Source: Spirosoma radiotolerans (lineage in GTDB: Bacteria > Bacteroidota > Bacteroidia > Cytophagales > Spirosomataceae). Taken from it: a DNA stretch of 64,000 nt. The position numbers and the translations under genes were made by a program. Shown here in pieces: positions 1-9,300 of the stretch. The notes under the pieces were generated by a model, which searched no databases, had not been told where the DNA came from, and saw only the letters and a program-made list of their open reading frames with translations. The stretch's first letter is position 1. Each line of letters starts with the position of its first letter. Location: NCBI RefSeq assembly GCF_000974425.1, contig NZ_CP010429.1, positions 6,526,501-6,590,500 of the forward strand. Direction: 5' to 3'.

Positions 1-17
1 GGCTTATTGATAACGCA

Positions 18-2459
18 ATGAAACACACGATACCATTTTGGATCTTGGGCCTTCTCATATACTTAATACCCTTACAGGCCACTAAAGCTCAGGAGTTGAC
101 CAATGCCCGTAGCAACGCATCCGAAAAAGGAATTCGATCGGCAGGCCTGACTATCAGTGGATATATTAAGGATGCAGGGAATGGGGAAGGATTGATTGGC
201 GTCTCTGTTTACGTTAAAGAAACGGGTACAGGAGCCGTAACAAACAGCTATGGCTTTTACGCCATTACTTTACAGCCCGGCCATTACAACCTGGTTATCA
301 GCTATGTTGGCTACGCAAAACAAAGTAAAACGGTTACGCTGACCGATCAGAACGTCCGTCTTGATCTTGAAATGAGCCAGGAAGGCAAACAGCTTCAGGA
401 AGTTGTTGTATCAACCACGCGCGACGACGACAATGTAAAAAATATTGAAATGAGCGTCAACCGCATCGACGTGAAAACGCTGCAGCGGATTCCTGCGCTA
501 CTGGGCGAAGTCGATGTAATCCGCAGTATTCAACTGCTGCCGGGCGTCTCGACCGTAGGCGAAGGCGCGACAGGCTTCAACGTGCGCGGGGGGAGTATCG
601 ACCAAAATCTAGTGCTACTCGACGAAGCGCCGGTCTATAACTCGTCTCACTTGTTTGGCTTCTTTTCGGTATTTAATCCGGACGCAGTGAAGGACGTGAA
701 ACTGATAAAAGGCGGTATTCCATCAAACTACGGAGGGCGTATTTCATCGATTCTGGATGTGCGGCTAAAAGAAGGTAACGCCAAGAAAGCTGAACTCAAT
801 GGTGGCATCGGCCTTATTTTCAGCCGTTTGTCTTATGAGCGGCCTTTGTTCAAGGGAAAAGGCTCTTTCATTGTCGCTGCCCGGCGCTCCTATGCCGATA
901 TTCTGGCGCAACCATTTTTGACCGGTGATCTGAAAGGCGCAAAATTCTATTTTTACGACCTCACAGCGAAAGCTAATTACCACATTAACGACAAGAATAC
1001 AGTATTTATATCGGGCTATCTGGGCCGCGATGTATTTGGGTCTGACTTTGGCTTCAATTGGGGGAATACAACTCTGTCGGCTCGCTGGAATCACGTATTC
1101 AGCGACCGGCTGTTCCTGAATACCACCGCCTATTACAGTAATTACGATTACTCTCTAAATTCGGACCTGAAGCAGAAACGACCAAATGACTTTTTTCGCA
1201 CCGATTCCCGTATTGTCGATTATAGCTTAAAGCCAGATTTCTCGTTGTTTCTTGGCAAGAACACGATATCCTTCGGGGGTCAGGCAATTATCCATGATTT
1301 CCAGCCGGGTATGGCCACAGCCGCCAGCTCGGGCAGCGTTCGCACATTCGGCATTGCCAATAAACACGCGCTCGAAGCCGCTTTATACATTGGCAACGAA
1401 CAGCAGCTGACATCGAAATTGCAACTCCAGTATGGGCTGCGTTATTCATTGTTCAATTATACAGGACCGGGCGAAGCCTATACATTCCAGACAGATGTAC
1501 CGCTAGGCACTCGGCGCGAAGTGATCACAACGGTGGACTACCGGGGTGGAGAGGTTATTAAAACCTACGGCAACTGGGAGCCCCGCTTTTCGGCCAAGTA
1601 TGATCTAACCAGCAATAGTTCGCTCAAATTCAGTTATAATAGACTGGCTCAGTACATCCATCTGGTTTCCAACACAACTGCGTCGACGCCACTGGATATC
1701 TGGACGCCATCAACCAACAACATCAAACCACAAATTGGCGATCAGGTCGCGGGTGGTTATTTCAAAAATTTCGGTCGCTCAAACGGCGCAGGCAGCGAGT
1801 TCGAAGCCTCGGTCGAGGTTTATTACAAATGGCTCCAGAACCAGATCGATTACATCGATGGAGCCAGCCTGATCCTGAACAAATACCTGGAGGGCGATTT
1901 ACTGAGTGGCAAAGGACGTGCCTACGGAGCCGAATTTTTCATCAAACGAAATACGGGCGTTGTCAACGGCTGGGTTAGCTATACGTTGGCCAAAACCGAG
2001 CGGCAGGTCAACGGCATCAACAATAACAACTGGTATCCAACGCGTTTCGACAAACGGCACACCCTGACATCGGTACTGCTGTTCGATCCGCCACAAGCCA
2101 AACGCTGGAGTTTCTCGGCTACGTTCACACTGGCCAGCGGTACACCCGGCACTTTTCCAACAAACCGATTTGAATATGAAGGGTTTGTGGTTCCCCAAAA
2201 CACCGATAATTCCCGAAACAACTACCGAATTCCGGCGTATCACCGGCTCGATCTGGCAGCCACTTTGCAAGGTCGCAAACGGCCGGGCAAACGGAAAGAT
2301 GATAACTGGGTCTTTTCGGTATACAATGTCTACGCCCGGAAAAACGCATTTTCGGTGTACTTCCAGCCCAACACCGACAATCCCCGCATAACAGAAGCGA
2401 TTCGCTACTCTGTTTTTGCGACCCTGATTCCTTCGGTAACGTACAACTTTAAATTTTAG
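18..2459 (+). CDS. TonB-dependent outer-membrane receptor with carboxypeptidase-D-like N-terminal domain
   Basis: The 813-residue protein starts with a hydrophobic signal peptide (about residues 1-25, ending ATKA-Q). A beta-sandwich regulatory-like domain follows (about 45-120, with GYIKDAGNGEGLIGVSVYV), then a plug (about 140-245, containing the FNVRGGS and SNYGGRISS segments typical of plugs), then a long barrel ending in the aromatic YNFKF, as expected for BAM-inserted proteins. The family imports ligands such as siderophores or oligomers across the outer membrane using TonB energy. The substrate cannot be told from sequence. The DUF4249 lipoprotein 67 bases downstream is the usual partner, so the two are probably one operon. 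The start at 18 sits directly before the signal peptide. Confidence 0.93.
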   Translation: MKHTIPFWILGLLIYLIPLQATKAQELTNARSNASEKGIRSAGLTISGYIKDAGNGEGLIGVSVYVKETGTGAVTNSYGFYAITLQPGHYNLVISYVGYAKQSKTVTLTDQNVRLDLEMSQEGKQLQEVVVSTTRDDDNVKNIEMSVNRIDVKTLQRIPALLGEVDVIRSIQLLPGVSTVGEGATGFNVRGGSIDQNLVLLDEAPVYNSSHLFGFFSVFNPDAVKDVKLIKGGIPSNYGGRISSILDVRLKEGNAKKAELNGGIGLIFSRLSYERPLFKGKGSFIVAARRSYADILAQPFLTGDLKGAKFYFYDLTAKANYHINDKNTVFISGYLGRDVFGSDFGFNWGNTTLSARWNHVFSDRLFLNTTAYYSNYDYSLNSDLKQKRPNDFFRTDSRIVDYSLKPDFSLFLGKNTISFGGQAIIHDFQPGMATAASSGSVRTFGIANKHALEAALYIGNEQQLTSKLQLQYGLRYSLFNYTGPGEAYTFQTDVPLGTRREVITTVDYRGGEVIKTYGNWEPRFSAKYDLTSNSSLKFSYNRLAQYIHLVSNTTASTPLDIWTPSTNNIKPQIGDQVAGGYFKNFGRSNGAGSEFEASVEVYYKWLQNQIDYIDGASLILNKYLEGDLLSGKGRAYGAEFFIKRNTGVVNGWVSYTLAKTERQVNGINNNNWYPTRFDKRHTLTSVLLFDPPQAKRWSFSATFTLASGTPGTFPTNRFEYEGFVVPQNTDNSRNNYRIPAYHRLDLAATLQGRKRPGKRKDDNWVFSVYNVYARKNAFSVYFQPNTDNPRITEAIRYSVFATLIPSVTYNFKF

Positions 2460-2526
2460 TGATAACAACCTTTAGGTTCGCCAATACACTAAGTAACAGC
2501 CGGTCCGGAAGAGCGGCACAACTAGC

Positions 2527-3429
2527 ATGAAATCAACGCGTTTCGTTTTATTTATCGCCGTAGCTGTTCAGGCTCTGACCAGTTGCACCACGGTGATTGA
2601 TGCCAAACTGGATACAGGCCCAATCCAGCTATCGGTTGATGGAACTTTGACCGATCAGCCCGGCCAGCAAACCATTCGTCTCACCCAAACAGCGGCTTAT
2701 TTTGACAATAGTCAGCCGACGCCTGCCACCAGCGCAACAGTGACGGTTTCGGATGATGCCGGTAAGACATACCCGTTTTCGGACCCGGATAATGACGGCT
2801 ACTACGTTTGGCAGCCAACGGGTAAAGACACATTGGGTCACATCGGGCGGACGTACCAGCTCACCATTGCGTATCAGGGCGACACGTATCGGGCCAGTTC
2901 AAAGATGAATCGGCTACCGCCCATCGACTCGATCATTTTTGTTAAACGGAAGCTGAATCCATTCTCGAAAACAGAAGGCTACCGGGGCGAATTTTACGCG
3001 GTCGATCTTCCCGGTTCCGTTGATTATTACCGCATCCGGTTTTTTCGAAATGGCGAGCTGCAAAACAAACCCGAAAACATAATTACCTCGCAGGATGGTG
3101 GGTTTAGAGGGGTTAATAACGTGACCGATGGTCTAACGTTTATTGCGCCCATCCGACGATCGATCAACCCAGATAGTTTGTATGCCCTGAATGATGTCGT
3201 GAAAGTAGAGCTTCAGTCTCTCACGGCCGATGCCTTTGATTTCTGGCAGGCGTTGCGCACCCAGATCACAAACGGGGGGCTGTTTGCCACTCCCTCCGTC
3301 AATGTACCCACCAATATCATCAACACCAATGCGACCGGACGAAAGGCGACGGGCTTTTTTATCACCTCCGCCGTTCGAAGTAAAACGGCATCGGTTGTTC
3401 AAGCCAATATTCGCGTACGCGAGGATTGA
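2527..3429 (+). CDS. DUF4249-type outer-membrane lipoprotein, partner of the TonB receptor
   Basis: A 300-residue protein with a lipoprotein signal peptide: hydrophobic stretch, then lipobox ALTSC with the acylated Cys near residue 20. The body is rich in beta strands and contains the early GTLTDQPGQQTIRLTQTA segment typical of DUF4249, in which an N-terminal strand pair precedes a sandwich domain. DUF4249 genes generally follow TonB receptor genes in Bacteroidota, as here. A surface or periplasmic role helping the receptor is inferred from that pairing; no enzyme motif is visible. It is probably co-transcribed with the receptor. The next gene is convergent, 29 bases away. Confidence 0.85.
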   Translation: MKSTRFVLFIAVAVQALTSCTTVIDAKLDTGPIQLSVDGTLTDQPGQQTIRLTQTAAYFDNSQPTPATSATVTVSDDAGKTYPFSDPDNDGYYVWQPTGKDTLGHIGRTYQLTIAYQGDTYRASSKMNRLPPIDSIIFVKRKLNPFSKTEGYRGEFYAVDLPGSVDYYRIRFFRNGELQNKPENIITSQDGGFRGVNNVTDGLTFIAPIRRSINPDSLYALNDVVKVELQSLTADAFDFWQALRTQITNGGLFATPSVNVPTNIINTNATGRKATGFFITSAVRSKTASVVQANIRVRED

Positions 3430-3458
3430 GCAGGAGCAACGAACGGCCCTGTCTTTAC

Positions 3459-5198
3459 TTACCGCTTCAAATCGCCCCGCTTCAATGCCTTTACCGCATA
3501 ATCGGCGGCACGAGCTGACAAGGCCATGTAGGTAAGCGAAGGGTTTTGGCAGGGCGACGAAGTCATGGCTGCGCCATCGGTACAGAATACGTTTTTTACG
3601 ATATGGTGCTGGTTGAACTTGTTGAAGACTGAGTTTTTGGGCGATGTACCCATGCGAGCTGTGCCCATTTCATGAATGCTTAAGCCAGGATGTGCCTGAG
3701 CGTCGAAGCCGTTAATGTTCGAGAAACCGGCTTTTTCCAACATCTGTACGGCCTGTTCCTGGGCGTCTTTTCGCATCAGGGTTTCGTTATCCCGATAGTG
3801 CACATCCATTTTCAGAACTGGCTGTCCCCACTTATCCGTTACATCGCGGGTCAGGTAAACCCGGTTATCTTCATAAGGCATGCATTCGCCGAACGCATCC
3901 AGCGTGATTTTCCAATTACCAAATTGGGTAGCTTTCTCCTTAAAATCAGCCCCAAACCCATCTTCGTGGTAAGCATGCTCCCAATTTTCCCGGCTTGTGT
4001 ATACTTCAAACCCATATCCCCGTTTGAACGCTTGTTTCTCCTGACCTTCCAGATTCCGAAAGCGCGGGATGTATAAACCCGCCGGATGCCGCCCATAGTA
4101 ATATTTATCCAGATCATGTTCATAATCGGCAGTCGCACCGACATGGAAATGGTGATCCATCAGGTTACGCCCTAATTGCCCACTGTCGTCCATGCCAGTT
4201 GGGAACCGCTTCGATGTAGAATTCATCAGGATATAGGTCGACCCCAATGCCGACGCATTCAGGAAAATAATACTGGACTGAAACTCGTGCCATTGGTGCG
4301 TTTGCTCGTCGATTACGCGAACTCCCGTTGCCCTACCCGTCTTCTCATCATAAATTATTGAATTGACAATGGAATGCGGCCGAACTGTGAGTCGCTTGGT
4401 TCGGCGGGCGGCCGGTAACGTTGCTGACTGGGTACTAAAATAAGCGCCATAGGGGCAACCACGCATACACAGATTTCGGTACTGGCACTTGGCACGGCCC
4501 AGGTTCGTCTGCTCCTGCGTAGGGGCAGTCAGGTGAGCAGCCCGCGCCGAAATCACTTTACGGTCGGGAAAACCAGCGTTTACGGCTTGCCGAAAATGTG
4601 CTTCTACGCAATTGTCGGGCATAGCGGGTTGAAATTGGCCGTCGGGCAGATGCGGCAATCCATCGCGATCTCCGGCAATGCCTGCAAACTTTTCGACATA
4701 GTCGTACCAGGGCGCAATGTCTTTATACCGAATAGGCCAATCGGTAGCGATGCCTTCTCTGGCATTGGCGTCAAAATCGAGATCCGAAAACCGGAATGAG
4801 TACCGACCCCACATCAGTGACTTACCCCCAACATGATACCCGCGAATCCAGTCGAATGGCTTTTCTTCGACGTACGGATTCTCCAGGTCATTAACGAAAT
4901 GCTGGTGTGTTGCTTCGGTAATAGTAAAGCCCGTCCGGTTCTGCACGGGATACTGCTTCACAACCTCAAGCGGTACAGCCTGGTTATGGTGGGGAAAATC
5001 CCACGGGTTCATGGTAGCCGTATGGTAATCTGAAACGTGCTCAATCATACGACCACGCTCGAGCATCAGTACATTGAGCCCTTTTTCGCATAACTCCTTC
5101 GCCGACCAGCCTCCGCTAATACCCGAACCAACAACGATGGCATCAAATTTTTTACCGGGTGGAATGACGGACGGAGTAGAGGTCTTTCTGGAATTCAT
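3459..5198 (-). CDS. GMC-family FAD-dependent oxidoreductase
   Basis: The 579-residue protein opens with a Rossmann FAD-binding motif (VVGSGISGG, about residues 20-30, then MLERG). It ends with the GMC C-terminal signature region: HEMGTARMG near residue 510 and CQNPSLTYMALSARAADYA near the end. The family oxidises alcohols, sugars or polyols using FAD. The layout resembles the gluconate 2-dehydrogenase/glucose-methanol-choline branch, but the small Tat-exported subunit 3 often encoded beside that branch is absent here, and no cytochrome gene is adjacent. No signal peptide is visible on this chain. The CPBP gene lies just upstream on the same strand with a 24-base gap. The substrate is unknown. 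Confidence 0.9.
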   Translation of the reverse strand: MNSRKTSTPSVIPPGKKFDAIVVGSGISGGWSAKELCEKGLNVLMLERGRMIEHVSDYHTATMNPWDFPHHNQAVPLEVVKQYPVQNRTGFTITEATHQHFVNDLENPYVEEKPFDWIRGYHVGGKSLMWGRYSFRFSDLDFDANAREGIATDWPIRYKDIAPWYDYVEKFAGIAGDRDGLPHLPDGQFQPAMPDNCVEAHFRQAVNAGFPDRKVISARAAHLTAPTQEQTNLGRAKCQYRNLCMRGCPYGAYFSTQSATLPAARRTKRLTVRPHSIVNSIIYDEKTGRATGVRVIDEQTHQWHEFQSSIIFLNASALGSTYILMNSTSKRFPTGMDDSGQLGRNLMDHHFHVGATADYEHDLDKYYYGRHPAGLYIPRFRNLEGQEKQAFKRGYGFEVYTSRENWEHAYHEDGFGADFKEKATQFGNWKITLDAFGECMPYEDNRVYLTRDVTDKWGQPVLKMDVHYRDNETLMRKDAQEQAVQMLEKAGFSNINGFDAQAHPGLSIHEMGTARMGTSPKNSVFNKFNQHHIVKNVFCTDGAAMTSSPCQNPSLTYMALSARAADYAVKALKRGDLKR

Positions 5199-5222
5199 GA
5201 TTCAATAGTTTAAGCGATCGTC

Positions 5223-6158
5223 TCATCGACTTGCACCCTGCAAAAAAGCCGCGATTTCCATACCCCAGGCAATGCCAATGTGGATGAGAAGTCCGCCCCA
5301 GATGCTCCGGGTACTTAAGGCAAGAACACCCAACAAATACCCACCAAACAGCGACGAAACAGCTTCGCCCAAAGGCCGGCCAAAATGAACGGTGCAGTAC
5401 CAGACAACCATCGGCAGCACGGCTCCACGGCCCAGGACCTGACGCATACCAATTACGAGAAAGCCCCGGAAGAGTAATTCCGTCGGGACAAAGTCCCACC
5501 CATAACACAGTTCATAAGCGAGCGCGGTTACCCATTCAGGCACGCCAAAAAACTCGTTGGCATTTGTGTCGCGGTAGGTTGGGTATGCTTGAAGAAAATC
5601 GGCCTGAAACGACGCCAGCGTGATCAGCGGAATCATTAGTCCCAGCAGAATCGCATAAAGCACCAATCCCTTTTGCTTCGGGGTTATGCCGTAGAAAGAG
5701 CTTGGATAGGGATCCAGGAATTTATAGAATAAAAAAAGCGGTAATACAATGGTTAGTACCGACTGCAAATTGTGCAGGCAATAGTAGGCAAATACATAAA
5801 TCTGCCCATCAAACAACTGTCGGCTCCAGTAACTATGTGCATAAAAACCGGCGTAAATGGAGTAACAAACTAAGGCCGTTCCGCTCCGAAGCCAGAATGC
5901 CCGGTTGCGCCAGATGTCGGGCCGTTGATGGAAATGTGTCCATAGCCAAACGCTGCCATAATAGGCCGTGGCATACAGGCAAAAGTACAGAAATGGCCAG
6001 ATGGGTTTCCCCTGATGCGAGTCGATATACGCATCTTCGAGGTCAACGTAATAATTGACAGCAATGAGCAAGGTCACCCAGAGAGCCGTAGCCCCATACA
6101 GGTTAGGTCGGAAATCGGCGCGAAGATGAGTGCGCAAATCGCGCCATAAGGCTTTCAC
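5223..6158 (-). CDS. CPBP-family intramembrane metalloprotease-like protein
   Basis: A 311-residue polytopic membrane protein with about eight hydrophobic segments. The C-terminal third carries the CPBP (Rce1/CAAX-like) pattern: TELLFRG at residues 226-232 in place of the usual EExxxR, YxxxH ending at His258, and a third His at 293 (HIGIA). The family cleaves or processes membrane substrates, or acts in bacteriocin immunity or anchoring. The first Glu of motif 1 is Thr here and motif 3 lacks its Asn, so activity is uncertain. It shares its strand with the GMC gene downstream, separated by 24 bases, so read-through is likely. Confidence 0.82.
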   Translation of the reverse strand: MKALWRDLRTHLRADFRPNLYGATALWVTLLIAVNYYVDLEDAYIDSHQGKPIWPFLYFCLYATAYYGSVWLWTHFHQRPDIWRNRAFWLRSGTALVCYSIYAGFYAHSYWSRQLFDGQIYVFAYYCLHNLQSVLTIVLPLFLFYKFLDPYPSSFYGITPKQKGLVLYAILLGLMIPLITLASFQADFLQAYPTYRDTNANEFFGVPEWVTALAYELCYGWDFVPTELLFRGFLVIGMRQVLGRGAVLPMVVWYCTVHFGRPLGEAVSSLFGGYLLGVLALSTRSIWGGLLIHIGIAWGMEIAAFLQGASR

Positions 6159-6385
6159 TTACTATTTGGGTCGTACAATCTGTCGTTTCTACTACAAAAG
6201 CAACTTTACAATGAAGCTGTTTAGATCTTAAAATGGGTTAACAAAAGGCGTTTTTTGCCATTCCGACGCAGGAGGAGTGACAGATTCTATACCAGTTCCA
6301 TAAAAAACTCAACTTTATTGACAGGCACTTTTACTAAAATATCCATATCGCTAGCCATCAGTTTGCTAGAGCAAATAAACAGAAA

Positions 6386-9300
6386 TTAAAATCCTTCTTT
6401 CTCCGCTTCTTTGTCTTTTTTCTTTTCGTCTTTCTTTTTCTCCTCCTTCACCACTTTTTGACCCGGTTGTGGCTTAGGCTTGGGAGCCGCCTTCGCTTTC
6501 GTCTTGTACTGATCCAGATACCGATCCACAAAGAGAGCTTTCTCATCCGCCGTGGCCGCAACGACCTCAAGCGTAGCCTTCGACGAATTCTTGGAACCGG
6601 CCAGTAATCGGTCGTTAATCTCCTGTTCCGACGTCACGATGGCTAATTGCCCAAGCGCCGTTGGCGTGCTGCCCGGTTTATAATCGTAGAATACCCACAC
6701 ATCTGGCGACGCTTCCAGGTAAATGCTTGCTTCGTCGCCGTTGGCACCTTTCCGAATTTCGATGAAGCCATCCATCTGGGCGTTTATATCTGTCGCCATC
6801 ATGTTCGATACGCCCAACCGACCCGTGCTGTAGAACGCATTGTATTTCGTAGACCAGCGCAGGTTAGCGTTTGCCAGTACCAGCATCGCGTTGAGTTTGG
6901 GGGATGCCTGATTGAGCGGTGCGTGCTGGTTCTGCGCCTTGACCCGGTAGGCATCCACGGCCTGTTGCCCAATCAGCGGAAGCAGTTTATCCGACAACCG
7001 GTTCAGGTCATCATCGGCGGCTTCATCATTTTTCTCTTCCAGATTTGCTTTGACGATCTTATCCGAAATAAGGCTGGTGATTGGATCAGGTGCAGGAAAC
7101 GCAAATGCCAGTAACGTATTAAACCGATATTGGCTGCTATCGATGTTCACCCGCGCCGATCCAGATGCCAGCAGGTACTCGTGCGGAGCGGCATTCAACA
7201 AATTCAACTTGCCCTTAAACGTCATCAGGCCACGGGCATCGTTGAACGTAAATGCATTTTCAACCTCTTCGTCAACAACCGCAACGGCAATGTCGGTTTT
7301 TGTACTGTCGGCCTTCGTGTTATCCGTTTTCATCGGGCTCGTCTTAACGCTATCCGGCGCACTGGCAGCTGCGGCCACGGGTTCTCCGGCAGCGAGGTCG
7401 CTGCCTTTCGACGCGATTCGGTATACTTTATCCTTCTCGTCGTAGCGCATAATACCCGTTGCCGTAAACAGATCGTCGTCTTTCGAATCTTCTTTCGGCG
7501 ATAAGAACGTTGGGTAAAGACCCGCGCCACCCAGTCGGAAGTGGATACCAGCGACTAACGGTTGTCCGCCTTCGTTCTTTAAGTTCTTATCTACTTTTAC
7601 TTCCAGCCGCTCCTCAACCTTCTCCTTAAATGGAATCCAGCCGCCAACCAGGTCCTGCCGTTTTTTCAAGGCCGGCTTTATAAAACCATCCATCGCCAGG
7701 TCGGGCGCAGGCGCCTGCATGGTGATGGCTCCTTTAAAGAGCATTTTTGGGGCGAGTTGCAGGTTATCGTCCTCATCGACTTCAGCGCGGGCAACGGTAA
7801 AGTACGTCGTTGTTGCTGATGGCTTCGCATTACTCCGTCGGCCTTTAGGCGCTTTCTTGGTATCGGCAGTCAGGGTTGCGGGTGCCACAGCGGGGGCTTC
7901 TTTCAACTCGAAACTGCCCATCTTAATACTGGCTGTGTCGCCTTTAGCCGTCGCGAACTGATACGTTGCATCACCGGCAAAACGCGTGCGGGATAGAATC
8001 TGAATATTCCCGTTTTTCAGGCGGTGAAACAGACTAATCGTATCCAGTTCCAGCCGGGCGTTTTTCAGGGGCAGCATCTCGCCATTTCGGCGGATCGTTA
8101 ACTGGCCTTTTTCGGGATAAATGCGGGCATCGGCAGAGGTAACATAGGGCACACCGCTAATGTTAAGCATCCGTTTTTCCACATCGTATAAGGCCGCCGA
8201 TCCATTGAAGGTCAGTTTTTCCTGCTCGTCGGCTGTAGCGGTGAAGGTTGATGTTTTCACGTCGCCTTTCATGGCAATCGTCTTCGCATTTATGTTCCAT
8301 ACTGCCCGGTTAATGCTGGTTTTGTAGGCTGCGAAGGGAAACTCCATGCTCGCGCTGACCGTATCGTCAAGGCTTTCCTTTTTATTGATAACCAACCCGA
8401 CAATTCCTTTTGTCTGGTTAAAATCGACGTCGATGCCATTGCCCAGCAAAATGGGTTTGCCAATGGGCGTTCCCGGCGTTTCCTTATCCGCGATGATTTT
8501 GAACTGGGCATTTATGGCGACAAAGCCTTCCTTGTTGAACTTGATGCTGCCCGAAATCGCTTCGGAATCTTTCCGGCGCAGGGTTCCGTTGCCAAACAAG
8601 CCCGACGAGCGGAGGGCCAGTCCACCTTCGAGGTTGGTGGTGGCGTTATAAAAATTGAAGTTATTCTTCTGGGTTGTAATGACCATGCTGTCCGCTTTGG
8701 GCCACCATTTCAGGCTGTAATTATTGAGCTGAACCTGCGGAAAATAACCCTTCCCGATCACCCCTTCTTTAATTTCGCCTTTCTCTCCCGAAGCCAGCAG
8801 CGAATCGGTCATGAATAGAATTCCCTTGGTATTCAGGCTAGCGGTCAGGTGATTTAGCACGCCTTCCGCCCGAAGTCCGCTCTTGTCCATGGTCAACTCA
8901 CCGGTGAATTTGACCGTCGATGGTGAAGCTCCTTTCTTGCCACTATACACCGGATAGCCCGTGGCTGGTGCTTTGTGTACAAACCCAAGCGTGTTATCGG
9001 GCATCGTTTTGAGCTCGGCTTTGAAGGGCGGGAAAATGCCATCGGAATAAAACGTGCCCATAAACGAGATGTCGCCTTTGCCAAGACTATCGTTGTCGAT
9101 GGCCGGAATCTTGAAGTAGACTTTCTGATTGTAAAGCACATTCCCCCGAACAGGCTGGTTGAAATAAACCGTCATCCCTTCGGGCATCACCAGGCGCTGG
9201 GTGGTTTTCTTACCCGCAATCCGGCCCGATTTATTGTCGGCGCTTCCCAAATAAACCGTTCCGGGATTCTCGTATTTAATATCGCCCCCAATTTCGCCTT

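Noticed and set aside
1899..2468. 189-residue open frame antisense to the TonB receptor
   Set aside because: It lies fully inside a well-supported receptor gene on the other strand, has no recognisable motif, and its composition reads as a shadow of the receptor codons.
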